Shown here: positions 43,026 through 53,984 of the stretch, in pieces | How positions within the stretch are numbered: position 1 is the first letter of the stretch | Layout: each line of letters starts with the position of its first letter | Assembly: GCA_963580285.1 (NCBI GenBank) | Contig: OY757026.1 | Coordinates: forward strand, 49,885,143 to 49,949,142 | DNA length: 64,000 nt | Reading direction: 5' to 3' | Source: Lucinisca nassula | Taxonomy: Eukaryota > Mollusca > Bivalvia > Lucinida > Lucinidae | The notes under the pieces: generated by a model | What the model saw: the letters and a program-made list of their open reading frames with translations, nothing else | What the model was told of the DNA's origin: nothing | Database searches by the model: none | Made by a program: the position numbers and the translations under genes

Positions 43026-43525
43026 CACTAAATTGGACAATAATTTGTTGTTTCCTTCAAATTCTCCCAACCTTTTTGCCATGCAATAAAGACGAAAGTG
43101 GTCTGTAAGCTACAGAAATTTTGACAGGCAGTCTGAAAAATAGTAGGCTGCAATTCACAGCTTTGGAACCTGGCCAGTTCTGACCTGCGAATAGTGGGCT
43201 GTCCCGAGTGCCTGTCCGACCAATGAGGACTTTGAAAAGGCCAGAGTTATGGCAAAGTATAGGCTAGCATCGGATGTTCGTCTGCTTCATCTGTTTCTTG
43301 CTGGCGTCACTATTAGGCTGTCCTTGATCATACGAATCCTCCTACTGCCACAGCTTCTACACCTCTAATAATTGTCTGCACATTGCAGTGAAGCCCCGCA
43401 CTAACAACAAGGTGAGTGTAGTGCGACTTCCATATGGGGATTGCCTGTTTAGGCCCTCTGTGTTAGTATATATATTCTATTCTGGGTCATTCTAGCACAA
43501 TGTTTTGTATGACTATGTTTGTTTG
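43026..43525. other. unassigned intron sequence
   Basis: A stretch reading 'gtctgcacattgcag' then 23 bases then 'gtgagt' (about 43375-43420) mimics a micro-exon, but there is no protein match and the length would break a frame. Nothing else is recognised. Confidence 0.45.
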
Positions 43526-43975
43526 CATGTTTAAAGTTAAACATTCCAGTCAACATTATTTAGGTCATATCAAGCCAGTGAGTTCACTCTACACAATTAA
43601 TATTCCGGTATAATATCAGTGGTTAACCAATACAGGGCACATTGGTAGCTGCCCCTCTTGAATCAGCGGATGGGAGAGAATGACTGTAGAGGAAGCCTCT
43701 GTGGTGTAGTGGTTACGCTACTCGCCTTTTAAACCAGGGGTCGCAGGATCGATCCCAGGCTTCTCCAGACTTTCGGATGAGTCTTTAAACCGAGGTCCCG
43801 TCTGCGTATGACCTTAGCTGTTGGTTGGACGTAAAACACAAACACTCACTCACTCAGAATGACTGTAGAAAAGATGTTATGATCTACCTGGCAGGTATTG
43901 AACCTACATCCTCCTGCTCTCCAGTCGGACGCGCATCGGACTGAGCTACCGAGCCTGCAACTCTGACAGTAGCAT
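43526..43975 (-). mobile_element. SINE family B (minus), hosting SINE-C
   Basis: 'cattccagtcaacattattt', 'ctgcccctcttgaatcagcg', then after the SINE-C 'aagatgttatgatctacctg' and the head 'cggacgcgcatcggactgag' with 'aggtattgaacctac' as the B-box complement. Confidence 0.86.
43691..43855 (+). mobile_element. tRNA-derived SINE family C, 14-bp TSD
   Basis: Head 'gcctctgtggtgtagtggtt acgctactcgcc' (split for length) with A box, and B box 'ggatcgatcccaggct'. Body 'cggatgagtctttaaaccga'. Tail 'ttggacgtaaaacacaaaca' then (ctca)n. Perfect TSD 'agaatgactgtaga' (43677-43690, 43856-43869). Confidence 0.95.
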
Positions 43976-44217
43976 TGTAAAGTAAAGTCTCTAAGCATTG
44001 TAATGTAGTTTGTTTATCTTCAAATCTCTGGGCCACTCATTCTATTTTACAGGCCAGACCTGATATAGTTTGCTAAGTCCCTTGACAAAAAGGAAAATTA
44101 AAAAACTAACTAGAATGCATGGTAACCAATGGCTACCAGAATAACCATGGTAATCAGTTGTCAACTGCATACAGTCAAATTCCAATATTCAGACCACCAT
44201 TGTGCTCTTAACCCTTA

Positions 44218-44420
44218 TCTTGCTGTTCACGACAACCCCTATCTTTGCAAGCAGTGTAGATCCAGATCAGATGGCTTCTGAAGAAGCCATCTGATCAGGA
44301 TCTACACTGTTTGGCATTCAGTGTATGAATTTGTAGCAATAAATTACATTAAGTAATTTGATTGGCTGATAGACAGAAATGGGTGTGGCTTAAATGAATA
44401 TTCAGCAAGAGAAGGGTTAA
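44218..44420 (+). mobile_element. MITE family J, complete, TTAA-flanked
   Basis: TTAA at 44218 and 44417. Ends are 'cccttatcttgctg' and 'cagcaagagaaggg'. Core-beta hairpin 44253-44316. Confidence 0.9.
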
Positions 44421-44554
44421 GACCACTTTTGAACAGTCCCAAAAGTGGTCTCTTCCTGGAGGACACTGGGCTAACACTGAAACCTTCTAAATCTGCTTTG
44501 AAAAGCAGAACTTGTCTTAATGTTTGCTGGTCTTATGGAGAATGGATACGCCTA

Positions 44555-44770
44555 TCAGATTTTTCCACTATTTTTCAAAGGGAGACAATTTTTGGGACTT
44601 CTTGTTTGGTTTTCTAGAAACTCTGTCCCACTGAAAAAGGGGTCTACTCTTAAAGAAAAGAATTTGCTCTGAGGAGCAAATTCTTTCCTTCAAGAATTGA
44701 CCCCTGTTGCCATTGGAGACAAAAATACTGTTGAAGGAGTTGCCTCCCTTGAAGGTGTAGCCATTCCCCA
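44555..44770. mobile_element. foldback element family L
   Basis: Hairpin 44646-44697 ('ctcttaaagaaaagaatttg' against 'caaattctttccttcaagaa'), flanked by 'agggagacaatttttgggac' and 'gttgcctcccttgaaggtgt'. Confidence 0.78.
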
Positions 44771-45138
44771 TAATAGCAGAATTTTACTAGTTTACTGGCA
44801 ATTTTGAGTCACAATTCCATACATGCAGCTCTTTTTATATTTCACTGGAAAATTGTGAAAGTTTCCTGCAGCACATACCCGGAAGGTCATGCTTTAAAAA
44901 TGCTGGAAATTAATAACGTGTAAGTAATGTAGCAGAGAACATGTTTTTTTCTGGCAGTAATATTTGTGGAGATAAACAAAACTATTAGTTGGAAATTAGA
45001 GGCCCATCCAATTTGGTTTTGATGTCTGAGTCTCATTTGACAACTTCATGTAGCATGAACTTTGTCTTGGGCACTGCCCGGTGCCATCATGATTGATTTA
45101 CAATTTTGCATCAACTGAAACATGACTTTTGACTTGTA
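44771..45138. other. unassigned intron sequence
   Basis: No match recognised. Confidence 0.4.
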
Positions 45139-45680
45139 TTAACCCTTCTCCTGCTGGTAAAGAAAGTTTGCTACCCCCCGTTTCTGACTATCAACCAATC
45201 AAATTACTTGATATAATGTATTTGTTCAATTCATAAGCTGAATGACAAACAGTGTAGATCCTGTTCGGATGGCATTTTCTGATCTACACTACAGTCGAAC
45301 CTCGATGGCTCGAACACCGATGGCTCGTTTACCATGGATGTGTCGAACCCATTCTTGAGCCCCTAGCAAAATCCTCTATATAAGAAATAGTGGGGGATAA
45401 TAAAGGAGATTTTAGTCTTTTATCTTGCAAATGTATGCTGTGTGTACTCATTAGAATCGCCTCGATGAAGCGATTCTCTAATGTGTACACACAGCATACA
45501 TATTCATTATAGAACACGGAAAAGATGTCTAAAAGTATCTCGTTATGCCTCCTGACAAAAACCTCAGTGCCTCGAACTACCCCTGTCTCGAACAGATTTT
45601 CGAGGTCCCAAAGGTGTTTGAGCCATTGAAGTTTGACTGTATTTGCAAAGGTAGGGGTTGGGGTTGTCATATATTGATTT
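45139..45680 (-). mobile_element. MITE family J (inverted), hosting a pogo-like MITE
   Basis: TTAA at 45139, 'cccttctcctgctg', 'ctatcaaccaatcaaattac', 'agctgaatgacaaacagtgt', then interrupted in the core at 'ctacac' and resumed as 'tttgcaaaggtaggggttgg'. The right end is decayed. Confidence 0.82.
45292..45639 (-). mobile_element. MITE family N (pogo/mariner-like), TA-flanked
   Basis: TA at 45290-45291 and 45640-45641. Ends are 'cagtcgaacctcgatggctc' and 'gagccattgaagtttgactg'. Core-alpha palindrome about 45433-45500. Inverted relative to the two other copies. Confidence 0.92.
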
Positions 45681-46696
45681 GATTATTTACTGTATAAGAG
45701 CCCCATCACATACACTTTTGTCTTATTTGTTATTTTTTAACAAAGTCATACAAGTCATGATAAAGTTTGACTGCTGAAAAAAAAAAAAAATAAAAAGAAA
45801 CAAGACAAAAAAAAAAAAGAAACAATTTTTATCCACTGTGCAGGTGGGTTGAACTTATCCATACCAAAAGAATGCACAATCCAATTTCAACAGTGGGAGA
45901 GTTTACTGGAGAAAGGGTTAACCCTTTTCCCTCTGAATAATTAATTCAGCCACACCCATTTCTGACTTTGAGCCAATCAGATTACTTAGTTCAGTTTATA
46001 CTAATTTAGTTTGGTTCGATTGCGATGAAAGCTCAAAGCTTATTGAATTACTCTCGAACACTCATTCTGGATGTTATCACGTGCACGCAAGAGGCAGTGA
46101 CTTTTACACCACTGCTACCCATTTACACCTGGGTCGAGTTGGGCATTGTCATAACGTGTCTTATTTAAAGGTGCATTATTGAGCTATCGGGCTTCAAAAA
46201 TGAAAAGCGTGTTTTTCGGTTTTATTTCTTCTATTCATGTAGCTTTGTCATTTGTAATCTTCTGAAACCAAATACCACTTCAGAACTTTGTGAAAATCGT
46301 CGTTTTCATTTTTGTTTATTTGTTGTTTTTGGGAATTTCAATCTAAAAATATTCCTGTCACGTGACAAAAAGCCGGGCAACATCACTGCGGCGAACAATA
46401 AGATGGCGACCTCCGGTTCATCTGAGGAAAGTAGAATTTTTAGTCCAAATTACAAGTATTTGACTTTCTACTGCACTGACACAATACTATCATGCATGTT
46501 AATCTGTTATCAAATGCTAACGCATCAATTTACAGGCAAGAAGATAATTTTACCGTCAATATCTAAGGATGAATTTCTGAATCGATGAGAATTGACATGG
46601 GGTCGTTTCAAAGATACACAAAAACCGCATACATGTGAGAGTACATGTATGATGTGGGTATTTGTTAGAATTAGACGATACTAGCAATAACCTTTT
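45681..46696. other. unassigned intron stretch with MITE fragments
   Basis: A-rich tracts near 45778-45822. An inverted J fragment starts at TTAA 45918. A half core-alpha arm lies at 46650-46680. The frame 46403-46588 starts at 'aagatggcgacc', a YY1-like and Kozak-like sequence, but has no recognisable domain. Confidence 0.45.
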
Positions 46697-47250
46697 GATT
46701 TGTTTGATTTGAGGGTTAACGTCCCAATTAACACTGTTTAACGTCCCCATCAACACTGTATAAGTAATTTTGGAGACCTAGCTTACAATTTTGTGGGACT
46801 TTTATATACCCGACATTGAGATGAAATGAGATCTCATTCCCTGTCGCTTACGGGCCTCCGTGGCCTAGTGGTTAAGAGCGCTGACTCTTGATCATTAGGT
46901 CTCTCACCGCTGTGGTTCGAGCCTCGCTCGGGTCATATGTGAGACGCCAAGTTCTGCAACGGAAGGTCAGATGGTTTTTCTCCGGGTACTCCGGTTTTCG
47001 CCCACCTCTGATTAACGATCGGCTCGATATGAGTGAAATAATCTTGAAAGGGCCGTAAAACCAAAAAAAAAAAAAAAAAATCCCTGTCGCCCAATGAAAC
47101 CAATAGGGTTTATATGAATGGGCGGCCCGACTCGCACCGCTTTGCCTGGGCAGGCTTGAATCCTTTAGGCGGTTTACCAATACTCCTAAGCGGTCGGTTT
47201 AAGCTCTGCCTGGCACCATCATGCAGCCCACCTATTTCTTCAAGCCCCGC
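46697..47250 (-). mobile_element. E element (minus), hosting SINE-A
   Basis: 'tttgtttgatttgagggtta', with the tail segment 'taacgtcccaattaacactg' partly duplicated as 'taacgtccccatcaacactg'. Then 'gagatgaaatgagatctcat', SINE-A, 'cgcccaatgaaaccaatagg', and the 5' end 'atttcttcaagccccgccat'. Confidence 0.9.
46848..47080 (+). mobile_element. SINE family A, full length, 10-bp TSD
   Basis: Head 'cctccgtggcctagtggtta', B box 'ggttcgagcc', tail 'gggccgtaaaacc' plus 18 A. TSD 'tccctgtcgc' (46838-46847, 47081-47090). Confidence 0.95.
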
Positions 47251-47310
47251 CATGGGAGCCGAGCAAGAACTTTTTAATACCGAAACAAAAGAGAAACACT
47301 ATCCATATTC

Positions 47311-47589
47311 GCACCGCCCATCGGGGCTTGAAGAAATATATGGGCTGCATAATGCTTCCACGCAGAGCTGTAACTGACCCGCAAACGAGTACTGGTAAAC
47401 AGCTTAGAAGATCTAAGCCTGGGCAAGCAAAGCGATGCGAGTCCGTCCATTTGTTTCACTGGGCGACAGGGCTTGAGAAGTCATTTCATCTCAATGTCTG
47501 GTAAAAGTCCCACAAAATTGTTATCAACGCTCCAAAATGACCTTTACAGTGTTGAAGGGGACGTTAAACCTCAAACCAAACAAACAAAC
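47311..47589 (+). mobile_element. E element, near full length
   Basis: 'ccgcccatcggggcttgaag' to 'gacgttaaacctcaaaccaa' plus (acaa)n. Opposite orientation to the E ending at 47250, so the two form a long inverted pair about 60 bp apart. Confidence 0.9.
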
Positions 47590-47701
47590 GTGCACCAGGA
47601 CCTTTCTACTCACTGATACTGGGATCGGCCACATTTTACCATTACTTGCAGATTTACAGCACACATCAATCTTGCAATTACGGTAGAGGTCTTAACCTGC
47701 A

Positions 47702-48000
47702 CAGCGCTGGCCTCGGTAGCTCAGTCGGATGCGCGTCTGACTGCTGATCATGGGGAAGCAGGATCGATACCTGCCGGGGTCGGCAATATTCTTTCGCGGG
47801 GATTGATCAAGAAATCTTTCCTACTGTCATTCTCTCCATTCCGCTGGCTCAAGAAGGGCAGTTGTCAGTTTCTGGCGAAAGAATGTGCACTCTCCTGGTT
47901 ACCTCTTACGTATAAGCCTGCCCAGGAAAAGTAAACTGACAGGCTCAAAAACGGCCTTAACAGTGTTGACTTGGCCGTAAACCTCAAAACAAACAAACAG
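47702..48000 (+). mobile_element. SINE family B, full length, 10-bp TSD
   Basis: Head 'gcctcggtagctcagtcgga', B box 'ggatcgatacctgccggggt', tail 'gtgttgacttggccgtaaac' plus (caaa)n. TSD 'ttaacctgca' (47692-47701, 48001-48010). Confidence 0.93.
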
Positions 48001-48046
48001 TTAACCTGCATAGGGGATGACTCTCCCTGAACAGGGCGCCTCCAGT

Positions 48047-48348
48047 CTGTTTGTTTGATTTGAGGTTTAACGTCCCCGTCAGCACTTTAAAGGTCATTTT
48101 GGAGACGTTGCTTCCAATTTTGTAGGACTTTTACCCGACATTGAGATGAGATGACATCTCAAGCCCTGTCGCCCAATGAAACCCATAGGGTTTATTAGCA
48201 TAGGCGGTCCGCCTCGCACCGCGGTTCCTGGACAGGCTTAGATCCTCTAAGCGGTTTACCAGTACTAGTGTGCGGGCCGGATTCAGCTCTGCGTGGAAGC
48301 ATCATGCAGCTCATATATTTCTTCAAGCCCCTATGGGCGGGGGCCGGT
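48047..48348 (-). mobile_element. E element, full length, TSD
   Basis: 'ctgtttgtttgatttgaggt' to 'agcccctatgggcgggggcc'. TSD 'gcctccagt' (48038-48046, 48349-48357) in SINE-G. Confidence 0.92.
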
Positions 48349-48671
48349 GCCTCCAGTTAAACGTTCCGATCCAAAGGGCGGTGCGCATTTTGACATTCAT
48401 CGCTGTAAATGGTGTTCAGACACCGACATAATCATCGCCGGGTCGAACCGAGGGCCTCTGGCATCTGAGTCAAGTGCACTAACCACTCTGGGCTTAACCA
48501 CTGAGCTGTCACGCTCAGTTTATTACATAAACTCCAGGTTTGCAGGATGAGACTCTGCACAGTAATCGGCTCTTTCGTTGTACATTGGGTCGTTCTCCCT
48601 GCTGGGGGGGGGGGGGGTCATGTGAGTACCAGCTGATAGCAAGCCGGCGGAATGAACAACTGACAGCGCAT

Positions 48672-49615
48672 AAATGTCATCCTACTAGATTTCAGTAAGG
48701 CCTTTCACGAGGTTCCGCACAATTTCATTGGTGATGGATACCAGAAAGTCGTAATTGAGGATTTCTTCGTCTGCGCCCGTTACTTCTGGTGTTCCACAGA
48801 GTACAGTGCTCGGCACTCTCCTCTTCCTCATATACATCAACGACTTGCCACCACGCGTCTCCCCTGTTCGCTGATCACTGCCTGTTGTACCGAGTTGCTG
48901 TCGCTCAAGAGGACTTTAATTATTTACAAGCATGGGAGAGAGACTGATAGATGCGTTTTCACCCAGACAAGACTTAGTCTGAGTACATCAGAATCGGCAA
49001 CAAAAGCAAGATAATGGAGTCATCATACAACATCCATTGCCAGAAGTAAAGCAAAAAACCTGGCTATAGACAGTACACTGGTGTGAAATAGTCACACTGA
49101 CATGCTTAGACTAGCTTCTAGTCGGATATCATATTTTAAAGTTAATAAGTAATATTCTTCTACCCCTTATTTGATCTTGGGAAGATATACTCTGACTAAA
49201 ATGCCAGTTTGCCTTATCAGTTGGTGTTCGGTAAGGGGTACAGAAAGGCAATAAACATTTCATAACTGTAGCTGTAATCAATCATTTACCAAGGATCTTG
49301 CGAGGTAAAATTCGCATTGTACTAGACCTTGGTGTTTGAGACAAGATTAAAGTCTAACAAGGTTTCATATTTGATAAAAACACACATGAAGGTTGGTAAT
49401 TGGTAAATATGACATCAAGGTCTAGTAGCTAGACTATGACATGCTATCTACGACAGACAGCCAGACAGCTGCTTTCCTATCCTACGCAGGAATCTCTCTG
49501 CATGCCCAAAGGACATCAAGGCAACAGCATACAAGTCACTAGTTAGACCTAAACTAGAATATGCTGCCACCCCCTGGGACCCCTACAAACAAACTAGTCC
49601 AGTTCAATCGCAATC
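48672..49615 (+). pseudogene. CR1/L2-type LINE reverse transcriptase remnant
   Basis: Readable pieces in order, in shifting frames: NVILLDFSKAFHEVPHN (RT block with the first catalytic Asp), [19 protein letters not shown] then IYINDLP (about 48770-48855), LQAWERD followed by MRFHPDK (about 48925-48975), and after an unrelated stretch (about 49080-49450) NLSACPKDIKATAYKSLVRP then LEYAATPWDPYK (about 49490-49595). The order and motifs are those of the Jockey/CR1/L2 group. The catalytic F/YADD box is not recognisable. Multiple stops and frameshifts: dead. Confidence 0.82.
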
Positions 49616-49639
49616 TTCCGCTCACATCGTCTATCTTAC

Positions 49640-50599
49640 TGATCATATGCATATTGGAAATGAAAAAAGGGAGGTTGGTAAAACCTAGTATTCCTTGAAT
49701 TTCTCGAATCAAGGTCTGCTTTATTAAGGAAATTTCGTAATCCCGGATCGTTTTGTTATTGACGAAGAGCTCTGTGTGAATGATCCATGTCCCTGTCTTG
49801 AGATAGATATAAGAGCTTTATTTGTTTAACCGTCATTCATGAAGGCTTACAAAAGTATTTAGGCTGATGAAATATATATATTGGATTTTTCAAGTACGGT
49901 AACTTGGATTTTTTTAAGTACGGCAACTTGGAAAAAAATGCTGAATTAACTGTACGGTTACTTGCGTCACAAAATTGCAAATTTGGAAAATTACTGACAC
50001 CATTTTGACATCATTTGGAAGGAAAGGCCGTGGTTATTATCATGTTTGGTTTCATCACATAGGGATCGATTATAATGCTAGTGCTGATCGTAAATCAATC
50101 TATTTTTGCATGAAACAGATGGAGATGTGAAATCTACACCAGGGCCATATTTCCTTTTGAGAATTCTTTGTCGTTGCTTTCGCTTTGTTTCATTACTGAA
50201 AATACTTTGGAAGAAAGTCTGTCCCCTATTGGTCTATTCAACGGAAGGAACTTTCCTTTCGTGATGGGAAGTTTTTCTTTTTTTTTTTTCTTCTTTTTTT
50301 TTTCTTTTTGTTGTTTTTGTTTACGAAATGAAGTTTGTTTTTCAGTGAGCTGAAATAGTTTCTACTTCGTTCTTGTGAAAATTACAACTAGAATAGACGT
50401 TAGTTTATGCTTTGAGAAGTGTTTATTCCTTTGACGAGAGTTTATTCAAACGAAGGTCCTGTAATATGCATACTATACTCCAGTTATTTAAGATTATGAG
50501 TGAGGCCATTATTATTATTATTTTATTATTATTATTATTATTTTTTTTTTTTGCATTACGAAAACATGCCTTTTCAAATAAATTGAACATATTTCCACC
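49640..50599. other. unassigned sequence
   Basis: Poly-T tracts at 50275-50305 and 50536-50552, and a (TTA)n tract at 50508-50540. Two near-direct repeats, 'aagtacggtaacttggattt' and 'aagtacggcaacttgg' (about 49890-49932). No coding evidence. Confidence 0.45.
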
Positions 50600-50835
50600 C
50601 AAAAAATGAAAATGTTCAGATAAAAGATTCTGCTATTTTTCATAATTCAGCTCATAACATAGATTTTGGGTACTCGTTGGAACCGTCTCGACCAGGCGGT
50701 TTCTGACGAGTACCAAAAATCTATGTTTTGGGCAGAAATGCGAAAAATAATGTACACCCATACAAACCCCATTCTACTGGATTAAAGTGGAGTTTAAGAG
50801 GGTCAAAATTGCATAGGCATGTTTTCATGATGGTC
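50600..50835 (+). mobile_element. MITE family H
   Basis: Core-alpha hairpin 50660-50725 ('catagattttgggtactcgt' against 'acgagtaccaaaaatctatg', apex decayed). The secondary inverted repeat is 'aaccccattctactgg' / 'taaagtggagttt', and the 3' end is 'ggcatgttttcatgatg'. Confidence 0.75.
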
Positions 50836-50929
50836 TTCTGTTTTTTTGTTGTTTTTTTTCGAAATCGGCCACGTGCACACATGTTGCAATTTTTATCTTG
50901 TATATTCTAACCATTTCACATTTGTACGG

Positions 50930-51619
50930 TTTAGTAACGCCACAGACAACAAAAAGCTACTTTAAAGAAGGTGATTTAAGGTTCCTCAATACAGTTATTT
51001 CACTACATTTGAGGTACTGAAAAAATCATATTTGCAAATAGTTACCCAAACAGATTTTTCATCAGATGGTAGTCCATGTAAATGTAAGAATATGAAAGCA
51101 AAATATTTTTATTGGAAAGTCACCATGTTAGTAATTTATTGCATTTTTCCATGGTTTTGCAAAAATGATATCTTAATCCACAGAACAAAAATGTGTAAAA
51201 TACTATCATAGAATTGTGGCTAAAGGTTGCCTTTAGGCACTGCAAGAGTGGAATTTCAAGTAAAATACCTAAATAGTACTGAAAATTAATGATTCCTCCC
51301 CCACCCCCCAAAAATGTAATTATTTCACCTGGTACTATTTTTAAATTCAGTGTATGGTAGCCAAAAATGACCAGTTCTACCAAGTTGGCAGTAAGATCAC
51401 TGATTGGGTTGAAGTGTTGCAATCTCTTGCATTTAGCTTGTAAAATTGATTGACCTTCTTTGGTGCTTTTAGTATTTCATTTTATATATTTCATTCATGC
51501 AATTTATAACAATTTATGAATCACTGCACCAAAGTTTCACTGTATTATTGATTGTGTTTACTGGGTGGATGATTTGATACTGGAATAAAATCCAAAACCA
51601 AAAAAAAAAAAAAAAAAAA
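50930..51619 (+). other. possible retroposed mRNA 3' end with poly(A)
   Basis: A poly(A) run of 20 (51600-51619) follows AATAAA (51584-51589) by 11 bases, the geometry of a polyadenylated transcript. The upstream ~650 bases are AT-rich, single-copy here and without a long frame, like a 3' UTR. No clear TSD was found, and the 5' limit is a guess. Alternatives are the real 3' end of a gene, or a LINE/SINE tail. Confidence 0.45.
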
Positions 51620-51767
51620 TAAGATAAAAACAGTTTATCCCCATATTTGAACTGAAAGAATGAAAGCAGCCTGTTCAGCACCAGGATTTTTGTGCAAAAG
51701 GCTTCTGATCACTTCCAATAACTGCTATGTTATAGCAGTGATTTTTACCCATTGATTTGTTACATTA

Positions 51768-52840
51768 GAATCAGAATCAGAATTGTTACTGGTGACACGT
51801 CAAATGACATTCATACACCAGGACCTGTGATATGGGAAGTTAGTCCCTAGCTCTAACCAAAGATGTAAACTTAGCTACACAATCATCAGCACCTTCCGCC
51901 GTTGAAATAATAGAATCCGGAAGGGCATTCCAATCTCTAATGGTTCGGGGGAAGAACGATTCTTTATAAATATCCGTTCTTGCAGTAAGGGTCTGAAACG
52001 TCATTGAATGGTGCTGTCTACAGTGCCTAGCCGGGGGAACAAGGTCATCTGTTGGAATGCTGGCAGCACCCTTTAGACCTTTGTATAAGAGTATGAGCCT
52101 ACTGTCTCTTCTCCTTTTCTTGAGAGACTCCCATCTTAATTTTCCTAGAATTCCAGTCATGCTCCCAGTTTCAAAGCAGTAATTTCCAGTTACAAATCTA
52201 GCCGCTCTATTCTGAACATTTTTAATTTCTTCATTTAGGACCACTCCGCTTGGGTCCCAGATGCAACTTCCATATTCCAAGATTGGGCGAACAAGTCCCC
52301 TGTATGCTGTCTCTTTCACATCCTGGGGACACTGATGAAGATTTCGCCTCAGGAATCCAAGAGTTCTATTCGCCTTTGTACACATATTGCATATCTCAAA
52401 TCGTGAGTGATTGTCACACCAAGGTATTTAATGGAATTCACATTTTCGAGGACCGTTCCCTCTAAAGTGTAAGAAGCCTAAACTTTATTAGATCTCTTCC
52501 TTGTTATCTGCATAATATTGCATTTAACTGGCTGAAATCTCATGCCCCATTTTCGGGCCCAACATCCTAATCCATCTATGTCAGCCTGAAGTTTCAGTGA
52601 GTCATCTGTATCTCTAATTTCCCGGTAACAAACACAGTCATCTGCGAAAAGTCTTATTTCTGAGTCAATGTCAGAGGAAATATCATTGATGTACAGGGAG
52701 AACAATAGAGGACCAAGAACAGTCCCTTGTGGGACTCCAGACAAAACTGGCGCCCATACTGAAGATTCACCATTAACAAAAACACGCTGTTTTCTGTTCA
52801 CATGAGTCACCATAAACAAATAATTGATGTTTGGACATAT
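51768..52840 (-). pseudogene. CR1/L2-type LINE ORF2, C-terminal half
   Basis: A non-LTR reverse transcriptase, normally copying its RNA at the chromosomal target. The N-terminal visible part (52819-52478) has the RT core: SGVPQGTVLGPLLFSLYIND then RLFADDCVCY, the last carrying the catalytic F-A-D-D. A TAG stop interrupts after 'RKRSNKV', but the frame continues as ASYTLEGTVLENVNSIKYLG then VTITHDLRYA. A frameshift then leads into 52385-51840 (181 codons): NRTLGFLRRNLHQCPQDVKE, LVRPILEYGSCIWDPS, NRAARFVTGNY, FFPRTIRDWNALP. The element ends in a GATTCT-type repeated tail (51768-51790). The 5' part, with the endonuclease, is missing. One stop and one frameshift: inactive. Confidence 0.93.
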
Positions 52841-53984
52841 TTATCTAATCCAATTAATGATCTGTTGTGTCACCTACTTACCAATGTGCGGGTTGGTAAA
52901 ATTTCATAGAAGCCCAATGCTTTTAATATGTTTTGCTGAAAGAAGTTAAAAAAGAAATCTACCCTTTTCAACGTGTTTACTTGGGAACAGGGGTGAACAA
53001 CACAAACAGGACAATGTTACACGTAGAAACTAGTTCAGAAATGAAGGCATACTATTCATGAATTAACGAACAAATTATGTTAGAAAGTATGTGAAAGTAG
53101 GCGCAAGACAGTTTCAAATATGAATATTATGTTTTAAATTTAAAGCAATGGTGTACTATTGTTTTTTTTTGGGGGGGGAATTAGTTCCAAGGCGTATGAA
53201 TACGTTTTTGCATTTGGTAAGATGGAAATCTCTTCAATTTGACAGCTACACTAATTTATCAGTGATGACAGGCTTCCAAGATAGGCGATTTCATTATGGT
53301 ATACGCAGGAAGAAGGCTACATAGCTGACTTTTCAAGGTATTTTCATTGATGATGGAGAAAATAAAATGTGGAAGGCATAATTGATGAAATCTCAGCATT
53401 TCAGATTTACCGCAAGAAAAAAGGAGATGATGGCGCCCATCGAGAATAAACATGTCAAAAAAATCTGGTTTTCAATTCAGGTAGCCTTTTTGATAGAAAG
53501 CTTTGACCGAGTCGTTAGTATTTGATGTGAACTATTGATCTGCAGCTGTTTTAGTAACTTTTAAAAAGTCTATAAAGCGGTTTCCTTTTTTCCTGGTAAA
53601 AGTGAAAAATACAGAATTTCATTTATTTTCAAAGGCACAGGGATGTTGCTAATGCAAGAAAGTACTTGCTGTAATAACCGTTTATACCTCCAAACCTTTT
53701 TCTTGTGGGACATGGATTTTTAAACGGAAATCAGGATTATATTTTTGGGAAAATCAACTTGCAAATCTTTCATCTATATTTTTCTTGTGCAAATGTATTG
53801 AGGAAACTTAAGATGTCCTGAGATAAAAGTACTTTCATAAATTTCTTTTCCGTTCACAAAAGGTTACTTTCGCTGTAATATAAAGGGCAGCTAAAATAAT
53901 TTTCATCCTAGTTGTAATCTAAAACTGTTAGTTTAACACTTAAATACCAGCATTTTAAACAAGAAGTGCAGATCTGGTAAAACG
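52841..53984. other. unassigned, low-repeat sequence
   Basis: A T/G run at 53161-53179. The minus-strand frame 53259-53453 has no domain I recognise. Otherwise nothing seen. Confidence 0.45.

Larger units (their letters stand above)
47680..48515 (-). mobile_element. SINE family G, split by SINE-B and E
   Basis: Pieces 'acggtagaggtcttaacctg', 'taggggatgactctccctga acagggcgcctccagt' (split for length) and 'taaacgttccgatccaaagg' to the head complement 'gtgcactaaccactctgggc' and 'accactgagctgtcacgctc'. Both insertions duplicate G sequence. Confidence 0.83.

Noticed and set aside
43380..43420. Possible 23-nt exon between 'attgcag' and 'gtgagt'
   Set aside because: It would not keep a frame with hyccin and has no protein match. 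Chance splice-like sequence.
46403..46588. 61-codon frame starting at 'aagatggcgacc', considered as a first exon
   Set aside because: Good start context, but no recognisable domain and no supporting neighbour exon. Kept only as a note in the unassigned stretch.
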